A stretch of 64,000 nucleotides of DNA from Streptomyces ferrugineus (GCF_015160855.1 NZ_CP063373.1:8221001-8285000), one strand, 5' to 3'. Positions 28,184 to 37,762 are shown, counted from the stretch's first letter. The notes: a model not told the origin generated them from the letters alone. Numbers and translations: made by a program.

Positions 28184-29124
28184 GCCCCACAACCGGCACG
28201 GCCACCGAGAAGACCAGGGCGCCCGGCGTGGAGAGCGCCGCCGAGCCCGTCCCTGCCCCTGCTACGTCCGCCGCAGCCCCGACACCAGGAACAGCACCGT
28301 CGGACATACGCCGAGTCCCTTCCTCCACGGCCCGGGCCCGCCGGGCGGTCCGCCGACTGCCGTACCTGCTGCTGAAGGGGGCGACCAAGTCAGCGGCGAT
28401 CGTGGCCCTGCTGTTGCTGTGGGAGACCGCACCGCGACTCGGCCTGGTCGACCGGACCTTCCTGCCGCCGTTCAGCGAGGTCGCCCGCGCCTGGTGGGAG
28501 CTGGCCGCCGACGGTCAGCTCGCCGACAACGCGCGCGCCAGCCTGGTGCGTTCGTTCAGCGGATTCGGTCTCGCCGTCGCCTTCGCGGTGCCGCTCGGCC
28601 TGCTGATCGGCTGGTACCGGCCGGTCGCCGACCTCCTCGGCCCGCTCCTTGAGGTCTTCCGCAACACCGCCGCCCTCGCCCTGCTGCCGGTGTTCGTGCT
28701 GTTGCTGGGCATCGGCGAGACCTCGAAGATCTCCATCGTGGTGTACGCGTGCACCTGGCCGATCCTGCTCAACACCATCAGCGCCGTCCGCAATGTCGAC
28801 CCAACCTTGCTGAAGCTCGCGAAGTCGATGGACCTGTCCGCGCCCAGGCTGTTCCAGAAGGTCATCCTGCCGGCGTCGGTTCCGGTGATGTTCACCGGCA
28901 TCCGGCTGGCCGGAGCGGTGTCCATTCTGGTGCTGGTCGCCGCCGAGATGATCGGCGCCAAGGCGGGCCTCGGCTACCTGATCAACGCCTCCCAGTACAA
29001 CTTCGCGATCCCCCAGATGTACGCGGGCATCATCACGATCTCCGCCATCGGCGTGGCCTTCAACCAGCTCCTGGTGACCGTGGAGCGGCGGCTCAGCTCC
29101 TGGCGCGTACCCGCCAACAGCTGA
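28180..29124 (+). CDS. Sulfonate/nitrate-type ABC transporter permease
   Basis: 314 residues. A 60-residue Pro/Ala/Thr N-terminal tail precedes six predicted membrane segments with the SsuC/TauC fold: RTFLPPFSEVARAWWELAAD, SLVRSFSGFGLAVAFAVPLG, the EAA-type loop DPTLLKLAKSMDLSAPRLFQ, and IRLAGAVSILVLVAAEMIGA. ATGA overlap with the ATPase gene. Completes the importer whose receptor is at 26299. Confidence 0.92.
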   Translation: MSPTTGTATEKTRAPGVESAAEPVPAPATSAAAPTPGTAPSDIRRVPSSTARARRAVRRLPYLLLKGATKSAAIVALLLLWETAPRLGLVDRTFLPPFSEVARAWWELAADGQLADNARASLVRSFSGFGLAVAFAVPLGLLIGWYRPVADLLGPLLEVFRNTAALALLPVFVLLLGIGETSKISIVVYACTWPILLNTISAVRNVDPTLLKLAKSMDLSAPRLFQKVILPASVPVMFTGIRLAGAVSILVLVAAEMIGAKAGLGYLINASQYNFAIPQMYAGIITISAIGVAFNQLLVTVERRLSSWRVPANS

Positions 29125-29221
29125 CCCGGCCGGCGCTCATCTCACTGCTTCCCGGTCCCGTCAGCCAGCCCGTTCGTCTCGCTGCCCCCGTGCGTCTCGC
29201 TCCCCCGATCCGAGGAACCCC

Positions 29222-30577
29222 ATGCCCGCGACCAGACCCCGTCAGCTGCATCTCAACGCCTTTCTGATGAACGCCGGCCACCACGACGCCGCCTGGCGGC
29301 ACCCCCGTACCCAGCCCGAACGCGTCACCGACCTGCGCTACTTCCAGCACCTCGCGCAGACCGCCGAACGCGGCCTGCTGGACTCCGTCTTCCTCGCCGA
29401 CGGCCTCGCCCTGTGGGGCAAGGTCCGGCACAACGCGCTCGGCGGCTTCGAACCGCTCACCCTGCTGTCCGCCCTGGCGGCCGTCACCGAACACGTCGGA
29501 CTGATCGCCACCGTCTCCACCACCTTCAACGAGCCCTTCCACACCGCCCGTAAGTTCGCCTCCCTGGACCACATCAGCGGCGGCCGGGCCGGCTGGAACA
29601 TCGTCACCTCCGGCACCATCAACGAGGCCCGCAACTTCGGGCAGGACGAGCACCTGGAGCACCGGCTGCGCTACGAGCGGGCACGGGAGTTCGTCGACGT
29701 CGCCACCAAGCTCTGGGACAGCTGGGAGGACGACGCGATCCTGCTCGACCGTGAGCGCGGCATCTACGCCGACACCGACAAGGTGCGGGAGATCAACCAC
29801 CGCGGTGAGTACTTCGGGGTGCAGGGCCCGCTGAACGTCCCGCGCACGCCGCAGGGTTACCCGCTGCTGGTGCAGGCCGGTTCGTCGGAGGACGGCAAGG
29901 AGTTCGCCGCCCAGTACGCCGAGGCCGTCTTCACCGCCCAGCAGACCCTCGCCGACGGCCAAGCCTTCTACAAGGACCTCAAATCCCGGCTGGCCCGCCA
30001 CGGCCGCACCGAGGACCAGCTGCTGGTGCTGCCCGGCATCGCTCCCGTCATCGGCTCCACCGAGGTCGAGGCCCGCGCACTCGAACAGGAACTGACGGAC
30101 CTTCAAGTCCCGGAGTACGGGCTCGCCCAGCTGTCCGGAATGCTCGGCACCGACCTGACCGGGCTGCCGCTGGACGGCCCCCTGCCCGAACTCCCCGAGG
30201 AACGGGACATAAACGGCAACAAGAGCCGCTTCACGCTCGTCGCCGAACTCGCCCGCCGCGACGGCCTCACCCTGCGCGAGCTCATCGCCCGCCTCGGCGC
30301 CGGCCGCGGCCACCGCGTCTTCGCCGGCGCCCCCGAGCAGATAGCCGACCAGCTTGAGGAGTGGTTCACCCAGGGCGCCGCCGACGGCTTCAACATCATG
30401 CCGCCCCATCTGCCGGGCGGCCTGGAGGACTTCGTCGACCACGTCGTACCGATACTGCAGCGGCGCGGCCTCTTCCGCACCGAGTACACCGGCCACACCC
30501 TGCGCGAGAACTACGGCCTGGCCCGCCCCGCCAACCGGCTGGCCACGGTGGCCACAGCGGAGGGAGGGCCCGCATGA
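29222..30577 (+). CDS. NtaA/SnaA/DszA-type FMNH2-dependent monooxygenase
   Basis: 451 residues, opening MPATRPRQLHLNAFLMNAGH. DSVFLADGLALWGKV, STTFNEPFHTARKFASLDHI, SGGRAGWNIVTSGTINEARN and LVQAGSSEDGKEFAAQYAEA are typical of this LLM branch. It is cotranscribed after a sulfonate-type importer (97 bases) and its stop overlaps the start of the AprA-like flavoprotein. It is likely to release sulfur from the compound imported by the upstream ABC system. Confidence 0.9.
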   Translation: MPATRPRQLHLNAFLMNAGHHDAAWRHPRTQPERVTDLRYFQHLAQTAERGLLDSVFLADGLALWGKVRHNALGGFEPLTLLSALAAVTEHVGLIATVSTTFNEPFHTARKFASLDHISGGRAGWNIVTSGTINEARNFGQDEHLEHRLRYERAREFVDVATKLWDSWEDDAILLDRERGIYADTDKVREINHRGEYFGVQGPLNVPRTPQGYPLLVQAGSSEDGKEFAAQYAEAVFTAQQTLADGQAFYKDLKSRLARHGRTEDQLLVLPGIAPVIGSTEVEARALEQELTDLQVPEYGLAQLSGMLGTDLTGLPLDGPLPELPEERDINGNKSRFTLVAELARRDGLTLRELIARLGAGRGHRVFAGAPEQIADQLEEWFTQGAADGFNIMPPHLPGGLEDFVDHVVPILQRRGLFRTEYTGHTLRENYGLARPANRLATVATAEGGPA

Positions 30578-32187
30578 CCGGGCTGGAACTCACCACCGAT
30601 GTCCTGGTGGTCGGCGGAGGCCCCGCGGCCACCTGGGCCGCCCTCAAGGCGGCCCAGGACGGCGCGGACGTGATCCTCGCCGACAAGGGCTACTGCGGCA
30701 CCAGCGGCGCCACCGCCTCCGCCGGCACCGGCGTCTGGTACGTCCCCCCGGAGCCCGCCGCCCGACAGACCGCCATGGCCAGCAGGGAGGCACTCGGCGG
30801 ATACCTGGCCGACCCACGCTGGATGACCCGGGTACTGGACCAGACGTACACCGGGATGAACGAGCTGGCGGCGGCCGGGCGCTACCCGTTCCCGACGGGA
30901 CCGGACGGCAAGCAGCTCAGGAACGGCCTGCAGGGACCCGAGTACATGCGCAGGATGCGCATCCGCGTCCAGCGGGCCGGGGCACGCATCCTCGACCACA
31001 GCCCGGTCACCGAACTGCTCACCGACCCCTCCGGGGCGGTCGCCGGAGCCAGGGGGCACCAGCGCCAGGCCGGGCAGCCGTACGAGGTGCGCGCCGGGGC
31101 AGTCGTCCTGGCCACCGGCGGCTGCGCGTTCCTCAGCGGCGCGCTGGGCTGCAACGTCAATGCCGGCGACGGGGCGCTGTTCGCCGCCGAGGCGGGCGCG
31201 GAGATGTCCGGGATGGAGTTCTCCAACGCGTACGGCATCGCACCCGAGGGCACCTCCGTCACCAAGACCGCGTTCTACTCCTTCGCGACCTTCTACCACG
31301 AGGACGGCACGGTCCTTGAGGGGGCCGCCAGCCAGGGCGGCCGGTCCGTGATCGCGCGTGCGCTGCTCAGCGAGAAGGTGTACTGCCGCCTGGACCGGGC
31401 CGATGCGGCGGCTCGGCAGGCGATGCGGCTGGCCCAGCCGAATTTCTTCCTCACCTTCGACCGGCTCGGCATCGACCCCTTCACCCAGCTCTTCGCCGTC
31501 ACGCTCCTCGCCGAGGGCACCGTGCGCGGCACCGGCGGCATCCGCGTCACCGGCGACGACTGTTCCACCACCGTGCCCGGCCTGTACGCGGCTGGCGACG
31601 CGGCGACCCGTGAGCTGATCTGCGGCGGCTTCACCGGCGGCGGCAGCCACAACGCCGCCTGGGCCATCTCCTCCGGCACCTGGGCGGGCCGGGGCGCGGC
31701 CCGCCATGCCCGCTCCCTCGGCGGGCACGCCGGTACGAGGCTCCTGGCGGCAGCGGGCGGAGCGGGTCTCCGGCCCACCGGGACTCCGGGTCCGGCCGAC
31801 GGCTTCCGCGAGGTCGTCACCGCGGTCCAGGGCGAAGTGCTGCCGTACGAGAAGAACTATCTCCGCCACGGCGACCGGCTCACCGCCTCACTGAGGGTCC
31901 TCGACAGCGTGTGGGAGGAGTCGCGCGCATCCCTGCATGCCGGGGGCGGGGACACCGTACAGGCCAGGCAGGCCGCGGCGATGGCGGCGCACGCCCGCTG
32001 GATGTACACCTCGGCGCTCGCGCGCACCGAGACCCGCGGCATGGCCAAACGGCTCGACTTCCCGGCGCAGGACCCCGCACAGCACCACCGCATCGTCACA
32101 GGGGGCCTCGACCGGGTGTGGACCCGCACCGAGCCCCTGCCGACCGCACCACACGCACCGTCGGCCCTGCTGGAGGTGGCGTCATGA
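30574..32187 (+). CDS. FAD-binding protein, AprA/fumarate reductase-like
   Basis: 537 residues. N-terminal dinucleotide-binding motif VLVVGGGPAATWAALKAAQD; FAD-contacting CGTSGATASAGTGVWY; VVLATGGCAFLS; and C-terminal GLYAAGDAATRELICGG. The fold is that of fumarate reductase and adenylylsulfate reductase alpha chains. It is coupled by ATGA overlaps to the upstream monooxygenase and to the downstream ferredoxin, like aprA and aprB. Whether it reduces APS, sulfite, or some organosulfur intermediate is not shown by sequence. Confidence 0.85.
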   Translation: MTGLELTTDVLVVGGGPAATWAALKAAQDGADVILADKGYCGTSGATASAGTGVWYVPPEPAARQTAMASREALGGYLADPRWMTRVLDQTYTGMNELAAAGRYPFPTGPDGKQLRNGLQGPEYMRRMRIRVQRAGARILDHSPVTELLTDPSGAVAGARGHQRQAGQPYEVRAGAVVLATGGCAFLSGALGCNVNAGDGALFAAEAGAEMSGMEFSNAYGIAPEGTSVTKTAFYSFATFYHEDGTVLEGAASQGGRSVIARALLSEKVYCRLDRADAAARQAMRLAQPNFFLTFDRLGIDPFTQLFAVTLLAEGTVRGTGGIRVTGDDCSTTVPGLYAAGDAATRELICGGFTGGGSHNAAWAISSGTWAGRGAARHARSLGGHAGTRLLAAAGGAGLRPTGTPGPADGFREVVTAVQGEVLPYEKNYLRHGDRLTASLRVLDSVWEESRASLHAGGGDTVQARQAAAMAAHARWMYTSALARTETRGMAKRLDFPAQDPAQHHRIVTGGLDRVWTRTEPLPTAPHAPSALLEVAS

Positions 32188-32552
32188 TCGAACTGGTCTC
32201 GGCGGAACGCTGTATCACCTGCGACAAGTGCATCAAGGTCTGCCCGACCAACGTCTTCGACCGCGGTGAGGGCGGCATCCCGGTGCTCGCCCGCCGCGAC
32301 GACTGCCAGACCTGCTTCCAGTGCGAGGCGAACTGCCCGGCCGACGCCTTGTACGTCGCGCCCCTGACCCGCCCGCTGCCCGACGGCTCCACCGCCCGGG
32401 ACGAGGAGCACCTGGACCGTACCGGCCTGCTCGGCAGCTACCGCCGGCACATCGGCTGGGGACGAGGCCGCACCCCCGGCGCGCTCCGAGCCGTCGGCCC
32501 GTCCCTCGGACCACCAGGGGCCAAGGAAGCCTCACCACCCATCACTTCCTGA
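32184..32552 (+). CDS. 4Fe-4S ferredoxin, AprB-like
   Basis: 122 residues with two 4Fe-4S motifs: CITCDKCIKVCPTNV and CQTCFQCEANCPADALYV, then a C-terminal extension of about 60 residues rich in Gly/Arg/Pro. It begins MIELVSAERCITCDKC, close to AprB beta subunits. Coupled (ATGA) to the flavoprotein gene and therefore its likely electron donor or acceptor. The C-terminal tail is not part of the ferredoxin fold. Confidence 0.88.
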   Translation: MIELVSAERCITCDKCIKVCPTNVFDRGEGGIPVLARRDDCQTCFQCEANCPADALYVAPLTRPLPDGSTARDEEHLDRTGLLGSYRRHIGWGRGRTPGALRAVGPSLGPPGAKEASPPITS

Positions 32553-32593
32553 CCACCTCCCGATCAATCACCCCATGTGAAAGGAACCCGCGC

Positions 32594-33493
32594 ATGACCA
32601 CCAGCACCGGCTTCGACATCCGCAGGATCGGCGGCCGAATCGGCGCCGAGATCCTCGGCGTGGACCTCTCCACCGACCTCGACCCCGCCGTCGTCACCGA
32701 GATCAACTCCGCGCTCCTGGAACACAAGGCGCTGGTCTTCCGCGACCAGCGGCTCGACGACGCGGGCCAGCTCCGCTTCGCCTCTCTCTTCGGCGAGCTC
32801 ACCACCGCGCACCCCACCGTGCCGTCCGTCGACGGTCAGCCCCACATCCTCCCGGTCGACGGCGACGAGGGCATTCGCGCCAACCAGTGGCACACGGACG
32901 TCACCTTCGTCCGGACACCCCCGAAGGCGTCCACGCTGCGCAGCATCGTCGTCCCGCCCTACGGCGGCAACACCCTCATCGCCAACTCGGCCGCCGCGTA
33001 CCGGGACCTGCCCGAGCCGCTGCGCGAGCTGGCAGACAAGCTGTGGGCAGTGCACACCAACGCCTACGACTACGCCGCACCGAAGAGCGAGAAGGCCGCC
33101 GAGCACCGCAGGCGGTTCGTCTCCCGGAAGTACCGCACTGCCCACCCGCTCGTCCGCGTCCACCCCGAGACCGGGGAGCGCGGGCTGTTCATCGGCGGCT
33201 TCGCCCAGAGCATCGTCGGCCTCGGCCCCTCCGACTCCCGCGACCTGCTGCGCATCTTCCAGTCGTACGTCACCCGCCCCGAGAACATCGTGCGCGTGAC
33301 CTGGACACCCGGCGACCTCGTCCTGTTCGACAACCGCATCACCCAGCACTACGCCCCCGACGACTACGGCGACCTGCCGCGCCTACTGCACCGGGTCACC
33401 GTCGCGGGCGACGTCCCCGCCGGGATCGACGGCACCCTCAGCCACGTAATCGAGGGCGACGACGCCTCCCACTACACCCCACCCGCGGCCTGA
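32594..33493 (+). CDS. TauD/TfdA-family alpha-ketoglutarate dioxygenase
   Basis: 299 residues. Fe(II) facial triad: H100-x-D102 in NQWHTDVTF and H266 in LLHRVTVAGD; the 2-oxoglutarate-binding Arg lies in this C-terminal region. N-terminal FDIRRIGGRIGAEILGVDLS and ALVFRDQRLDDAGQLRFASL are typical of TauD, which hydroxylates taurine so that sulfite is released. Taurine or another sulfonate (or alkylsulfate) would be the likely substrate. ATG 32594 follows AAAGGAACC. Confidence 0.9.
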   Translation: MTTSTGFDIRRIGGRIGAEILGVDLSTDLDPAVVTEINSALLEHKALVFRDQRLDDAGQLRFASLFGELTTAHPTVPSVDGQPHILPVDGDEGIRANQWHTDVTFVRTPPKASTLRSIVVPPYGGNTLIANSAAAYRDLPEPLRELADKLWAVHTNAYDYAAPKSEKAAEHRRRFVSRKYRTAHPLVRVHPETGERGLFIGGFAQSIVGLGPSDSRDLLRIFQSYVTRPENIVRVTWTPGDLVLFDNRITQHYAPDDYGDLPRLLHRVTVAGDVPAGIDGTLSHVIEGDDASHYTPPAA

Positions 33494-33600
33494 GGCCCAC
33501 GGCCGCCGGACAGGGGACACCCGCCCCTGCCCGGCGGCCCGCCCGAAGCGGATGCCGGCCGAAGCGGATGCCGGCCGAAGCTGTACGGGATAATGGGCGC

Positions 33601-34059
33601 ATGCGGATCTCAGCCAGGGCCGACTACGCGGTACGCGCCGCACTGCAGCTCGCTGCGTCACGGGACGACGGGCCGCTGAAGGCCGAGGCCATCGCCGACG
33701 CCCAGGACATCCCGCACAAATTCCTCGAAAGCATCCTGAACGACATGCGCCGGGGCGGTCTCGTACTCAGCCAGCGCGGCGGCAACGGCGGCTACCGCCT
33801 GGCCAAGCCCGCCGAGGACATCAGCATCGCCGACGTCATCCGCATTGTGGACGGACCGCTGGTCTCGGTGCGCGGGGTCCGCCCTCCGGAGCTGTCCTAC
33901 ACCGGCCCCGCCGAGTCGCTGCTCCCTCTGTGGATCGCACTGCGGTCCAATGTGCGCGAGATCCTGGACGGCGTGTCGCTCGCCGACGTCGCGTCCGCCC
34001 GGCTTCCCGCCGAGGTATCCGCGCTGACCGACGCCCCGAGCGCCTGGGTAAACCCCTGA
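33601..34059 (+). CDS. Rrf2-family transcriptional regulator (no Fe-S cysteines)
   Basis: 152 residues. N-terminal winged helix MRISARADYAVRAALQLAAS, wing segment GLVLSQRGGNGGYRLAKPAE and ISIADVIRIVDGPLVSVRG. No cysteine occurs anywhere in the protein, so it cannot carry the Fe-S cluster of IscR/NsrR and more closely resembles CymR-type sulfur regulators. TACGGGATAAT just before the ATG looks like a -10, so the mRNA may be leaderless. It sits 94 bases upstream of operator copy C, making it a good candidate regulator of the sulfur region. Confidence 0.88.
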   Translation: MRISARADYAVRAALQLAASRDDGPLKAEAIADAQDIPHKFLESILNDMRRGGLVLSQRGGNGGYRLAKPAEDISIADVIRIVDGPLVSVRGVRPPELSYTGPAESLLPLWIALRSNVREILDGVSLADVASARLPAEVSALTDAPSAWVNP

Positions 34060-34152
34060 CACGCTGGGCCACTCCCCTCCCATCCCGAAAAGCGAGATAG
34101 CGGGGTCCATCATGTGAACACCCCCTTGGGGTGTGTGCCGCCTTCTGTCACG

Positions 34153-34174
34153 ATCCCTAGCAACCAGATAGGAA
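34153..34174 (+). promoter_or_regulatory. Near-palindromic operator, copy C
   Basis: ATCCCTA-N9-TAGGAA, the reverse-strand form of the motif at 11710 and 23740. A CTAGGGATC follows at 34178, so a second overlapping dyad (CCCTAG ... CTAGGG) is present. It lies between the Rrf2 gene and the leader peptide, 23 bases before the leader start. Confidence 0.62.
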
Positions 34175-34197
34175 AACTAGGGATCTGTGGGGTGGTC

Positions 34198-34299
34198 ATG
34201 AGAGCGCTCAATCGCGCAGATCTGTTGCTGCCCCTTCTGACCTCGCGTCGCCACATCGACCTCGGCCGTACGTCCAGCGCCATCTGTCGGCCCATCTGA
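34198..34299 (+). CDS. Putative sulfur-operon leader peptide
   Basis: 33 residues; the central part LLPLLTSRRHIDLGRTSSAI is followed by CRPI and the stop. It is the most typical of the six family members here: T-S-R-R-H-I-D-L-x-R...S-A-I-C-R. GGGG upstream of ATG 34198 may serve as ribosome site. It precedes the sulfonate ABC transporter operon. Between 34300 and 34617 I see no other gene, only a repeated TCCACAGAAC. Confidence 0.78.
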   Translation: MRALNRADLLLPLLTSRRHIDLGRTSSAICRPI

Positions 34300-34617
34300 G
34301 ATCGTCCACAGAACCTGTCGGCACTCCACAGAACGCCGCTGGGCCTCTGTCACCCCGCCTGCCTCTGCGGACAGGACACCGCCCCTTTCGACGGACAAAC
34401 GCCACCCGCATCCCCGTGACCGCATCCTTCGAGTGCGGCACAGCTGTGCCGGGGGCACACCCCCACTTCCGCGATACCCCCCACGATCCGCTCCTCAGCC
34501 CGCGACGGCAGCCCTGCCGCCGAAGGCCGGCGAGTGGAGTACTGGTGCCTGCCCATGGGCTTTACGCCACGCATTCCCGTACCTCCTTGATCACCCATCC
34601 CCTGAGAGGACACCTCC

Positions 34618-35724
34618 GTGTCTGCCGCAAGACCGCTCACCACCCTGCGCACCCTCGCCGTCATAGCGACGCTCCCCCTCCTGCTGACCGCTTGCGGCTA
34701 CGGCTCCGAGTCCACTGACGACGGCAAGCAGACCGAGGTCGCGGCGGGCGCCAAGAAGCTCTCCGCCGACGAAGTGAAGATCGGCTACTTCCCCAACCTC
34801 ACGCACGCCACCGCTCTGGTGGGCGTCCAGGAGGGCCTGCTCCAGAAGGAGCTCGGCGGCACCACGATCAAGTCCTCGACCTTCAACGCCGGCCCCTCCG
34901 AGATCGAGGCGCTGAACGCCGGGTCCATCGACATCGGCTGGATCGGCCCCTCCCCCGCTATCAACGGCTACACCAAGTCGAACGGCAAGAACCTGCGCAT
35001 CATCGGCGGCTCCGCCTCCGGTGGCGTGAAGCTTGTCGTGAACCCGGACAAGATCAAGTCCTTGAAGGACGTCAAGGGCAAAAAGATCGCCACGCCGCAA
35101 CTCGGCAACACGCAGGACGTGGCGTTCCTCAACTGGATCGCGGAGCAGGGCTGGAAGGTCGACGCGGAGAGCGGCAAGGGTGACGTCTCTGTCGTCCGTA
35201 CGGACAACAAGATCACCCCGGACGCCTACAAGTCCGGTTCCATCGACGGCGCCTGGGTGCCGGAGCCGACCGCTTCGAAGCTGGTCGCCGAGGGCGGCAA
35301 GGTGCTGCTCGACGAGGCCGACCTGTGGCCGGACAAGAAGTTCGTGATCACGAACATCATCGTGCGGCAGGAGTTCCTGAAGGAACACCCGGATGTCGTC
35401 GAGGCCGTACTGCGCGGCTCGGTGAAGACCAATGAGTGGATCAACGCCAACCCGGAGAAGGCGAAGGCGTCCGCCAACGCGGCGCTGAAGGAGCTGTCGG
35501 GCAAGGAGCTGCCCGCCGAGGTCATCGACCCGGCCTGGAAGTCCATCGCCTTCCTCGACGACCCGCTGGCCTCCACCCTCAACACCGAGGCGGAGCACGC
35601 GGTCAAGGCCGGCCTGCTGGAGAAGCCCGACCTGAAGGGCATCTACGACCTCACGCTCCTCAACAAGGTCCTCAAGGCCGAGGGCAAGGACGAGGTCGAC
35701 GACGCCGGTCTCGGCGTCGAGTAA
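34618..35724 (+). CDS. Aliphatic sulfonate ABC transporter substrate-binding lipoprotein
   Basis: 368 residues from GTG 34618 with GAGAGGAC before it. Signal peptide LAVIATLPLLLTACGYG with lipobox cysteine. The SsuA/TauA fold follows: VKIGYFPNLTHATALVGVQE, IEALNAGSIDIGWIGPSPAI, LKDVKGKKIATPQLGNTQDV. Relative to the receptor at 26299 it is the more typical SsuA. First gene of the importer 34618-37474, directly behind a Cys leader peptide. Confidence 0.92.
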   Translation: MSAARPLTTLRTLAVIATLPLLLTACGYGSESTDDGKQTEVAAGAKKLSADEVKIGYFPNLTHATALVGVQEGLLQKELGGTTIKSSTFNAGPSEIEALNAGSIDIGWIGPSPAINGYTKSNGKNLRIIGGSASGGVKLVVNPDKIKSLKDVKGKKIATPQLGNTQDVAFLNWIAEQGWKVDAESGKGDVSVVRTDNKITPDAYKSGSIDGAWVPEPTASKLVAEGGKVLLDEADLWPDKKFVITNIIVRQEFLKEHPDVVEAVLRGSVKTNEWINANPEKAKASANAALKELSGKELPAEVIDPAWKSIAFLDDPLASTLNTEAEHAVKAGLLEKPDLKGIYDLTLLNKVLKAEGKDEVDDAGLGVE

Positions 35725-35763
35725 CAACAACCGGACCCGATGAGTTCCCAGGAGGTGACGACC

Positions 35764-36561
35764 ATGGCCACCGCGACCGCCAAGGCCGCTGAGGACGCCA
35801 CGACAGTGACGCACGCCGCCCGCATCGAGCACGTCTCGAAGTCCTTCCGCGCACCGGGCACGCCCGGCGGACAGCAGCTCGTGCTGGACGACATCACGCT
35901 CGATGTCGCACCCGGCGAGTTCGTCACCCTCCTGGGAGCCTCCGGCTGCGGCAAGTCCACACTGCTCAACCTGGTCGCGGGGCTCGACCTGCCGTCCGCC
36001 GGCTCGATCAGCACGGACGGCCGGCCCGCCCTGATGTTCCAGGAGCACGCCCTGTTCCCATGGCTGACGGCGGGCAAGAACATCGAGCTCGCGCTGAAGC
36101 TGCGCGGGGTCGCGAAGCAGGAGCGGCAGCAGGAGGCGGAACGGCTGCTGGAACTCGTACGGCTGCAGGGCGCGTACCGCAAGCGGGTGCACGAACTGTC
36201 GGGCGGTATGCGGCAGCGTGTCGCGCTGGCCCGTGCGCTGGCCCAGGACAGCCGACTGTTGCTGATGGACGAGCCGTTCGCGGCGCTGGACGCGATCACC
36301 CGTGACGTACTGCACGACGAACTGACCCGCATCTGGCGGGAGACGGGACTGTCGGTGCTGTTCGTCACGCACAACGTGCGCGAGGCCGTACGACTCGCCC
36401 AGCGCGTCGTGCTGCTGTCCTCCCGCCCGGGGCGGATCGCCCGCGAATGGACGATCGGCATTCCGCAGCCGCGCCGCATCGAGGACAGCGCGGTCGCCGA
36501 GCTGTCCGTCGAGATCACCGAAGAACTGCGTGGGGAGATCCGCCGCCATGGCCAGCACTGA
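35764..36561 (+). CDS. Aliphatic sulfonate ABC transporter ATPase
   Basis: 265 residues: Walker A GASGCGKST, Q-loop LMFQEHALFPWLTAGKNI, signature LSGGMRQRVALARALAQD, Walker B LLMDEPFAALDAITRD, switch FVTHNVREAV. AGGAGG stands 8 bases before ATG 35764, so this start is preferred over the one at 35740. SsuB-type; cytoplasmic side of the importer encoded by its neighbours. Confidence 0.93.
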   Translation: MATATAKAAEDATTVTHAARIEHVSKSFRAPGTPGGQQLVLDDITLDVAPGEFVTLLGASGCGKSTLLNLVAGLDLPSAGSISTDGRPALMFQEHALFPWLTAGKNIELALKLRGVAKQERQQEAERLLELVRLQGAYRKRVHELSGGMRQRVALARALAQDSRLLLMDEPFAALDAITRDVLHDELTRIWRETGLSVLFVTHNVREAVRLAQRVVLLSSRPGRIAREWTIGIPQPRRIEDSAVAELSVEITEELRGEIRRHGQH

Positions 36562-37474
36562 CACTGCCGTCGACAACAACAAGGACGGCGCCCCGGCAGC
36601 CGAACAGCCCCAGGACCCGCACGATCTGGCGGGGCTGGAGGCCGGGCTCGACGCACTGGACTCGGTGCAGGCCGACCGTGCACCGCTGCGCGGGACCCTG
36701 CTGCGCAAGGTGCTGCCGCCCGTCACCGCAGTCGCGCTGGTGCTGGTGGTCTGGCAGCTGCTCGTGTGGGCCCAAATCGTCCCCGACTACAAGCTGCCCT
36801 CGCCGTCCGCGGTGTGGGACGAGGTGACCGACGCCTGGCTGCAGGGCACGCTGCTCGACTACATCTGGACCAGCGTCTCGCGCGGCCTGCTCGGCTTCCT
36901 GATGGCGCTCGCCATCGGTACGCCGCTCGGCCTGCTGGTCGCCCGGGTGGCCTTCGTCCGGGCTGCCATCGGCCCCATCCTGTCCGGACTGCAGTCTCTG
37001 CCGTCCGTGGCCTGGGTGCCGCCCGCCGTGATCTGGCTGGGCCTGAACGACTCGATGATGTACGCCGTGATCCTGCTCGGCGCGGTCCCCTCCATCGCCA
37101 ACGGCCTCGTCGCGGGCATCGACCAGATCCCGCCGCTGTTCCTGCGCGCCGGGCGGACCCTGGGCGCGACCGGTCTGCGCGGGGCCTGGCACATCGTGAT
37201 GCCGGGGGCGCTCCCCGGCTATCTGGCGGGCCTGAAGCAGGGCTGGGCGTTCTCCTGGCGGTCGCTGATGGCCGCGGAGATCATCGCCTCCTCGCCCGAC
37301 CTGGGCGTCGGCCTCGGCCAGTTGCTGGAGAACGGCCGGAACAACGCGAGCATGCCGCAGGTGTTCCTGGCCATCTTCCTGATCCTGCTCGTCGGTATCG
37401 CCATCGATCTGCTGATCTTCAGCCCGCTGGAGCGGCGGGTGCTGCGCAGCCGGGGCCTGCTGGTCACCCGCTGA
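36548..37474 (+). CDS. Aliphatic sulfonate ABC transporter permease
   Basis: 308 residues. A 55-residue acidic N-terminus precedes the membrane part: KVLPPVTAVALVLVVWQLLV, YIWTSVSRGLLGFLMALAIG, and the EAA-type segment LFLRAGRTLGATGLRGAWHI. SsuC family. It overlaps the ATPase gene by 14 bases; the alternative GTG at 36530 would overlap more. The 288 bases after it (37475-37762) show no gene. Confidence 0.92.
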   Translation: MASTDTAVDNNKDGAPAAEQPQDPHDLAGLEAGLDALDSVQADRAPLRGTLLRKVLPPVTAVALVLVVWQLLVWAQIVPDYKLPSPSAVWDEVTDAWLQGTLLDYIWTSVSRGLLGFLMALAIGTPLGLLVARVAFVRAAIGPILSGLQSLPSVAWVPPAVIWLGLNDSMMYAVILLGAVPSIANGLVAGIDQIPPLFLRAGRTLGATGLRGAWHIVMPGALPGYLAGLKQGWAFSWRSLMAAEIIASSPDLGVGLGQLLENGRNNASMPQVFLAIFLILLVGIAIDLLIFSPLERRVLRSRGLLVTR

Positions 37475-37762
37475 ACGAACGGATCCCGAGCGGCACCGGA
37501 TGCGCGCCCGTTCCTGTCGCACACCGGCACACCCGCGCACGGCACCGGGCCGACAGAGGCATCGTCACAGCCGAACTGGTGCTGCTGAGTGCGGAAAAAG
37601 CTGCCCCGCCCTCACGGGTACTACATTGCGCCGACCAGCAGACCCGCTGTGCGCGGTCAGAGCGTAGGCGTTGTCCCACCGGCCACTCTCCGGCCAGGCT
37701 CTCGTACGGCGAGGACGCAGGCATCCCGGCGCGAGAGGTTCGACCGTCACCCTGGGAGGACC

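Noticed and set aside
34600..37474. CRISPR or other repeat arrays
   Set aside because: No regularly spaced repeats were seen here or elsewhere in the window; tandem repeats found are short minisatellites without spacers.
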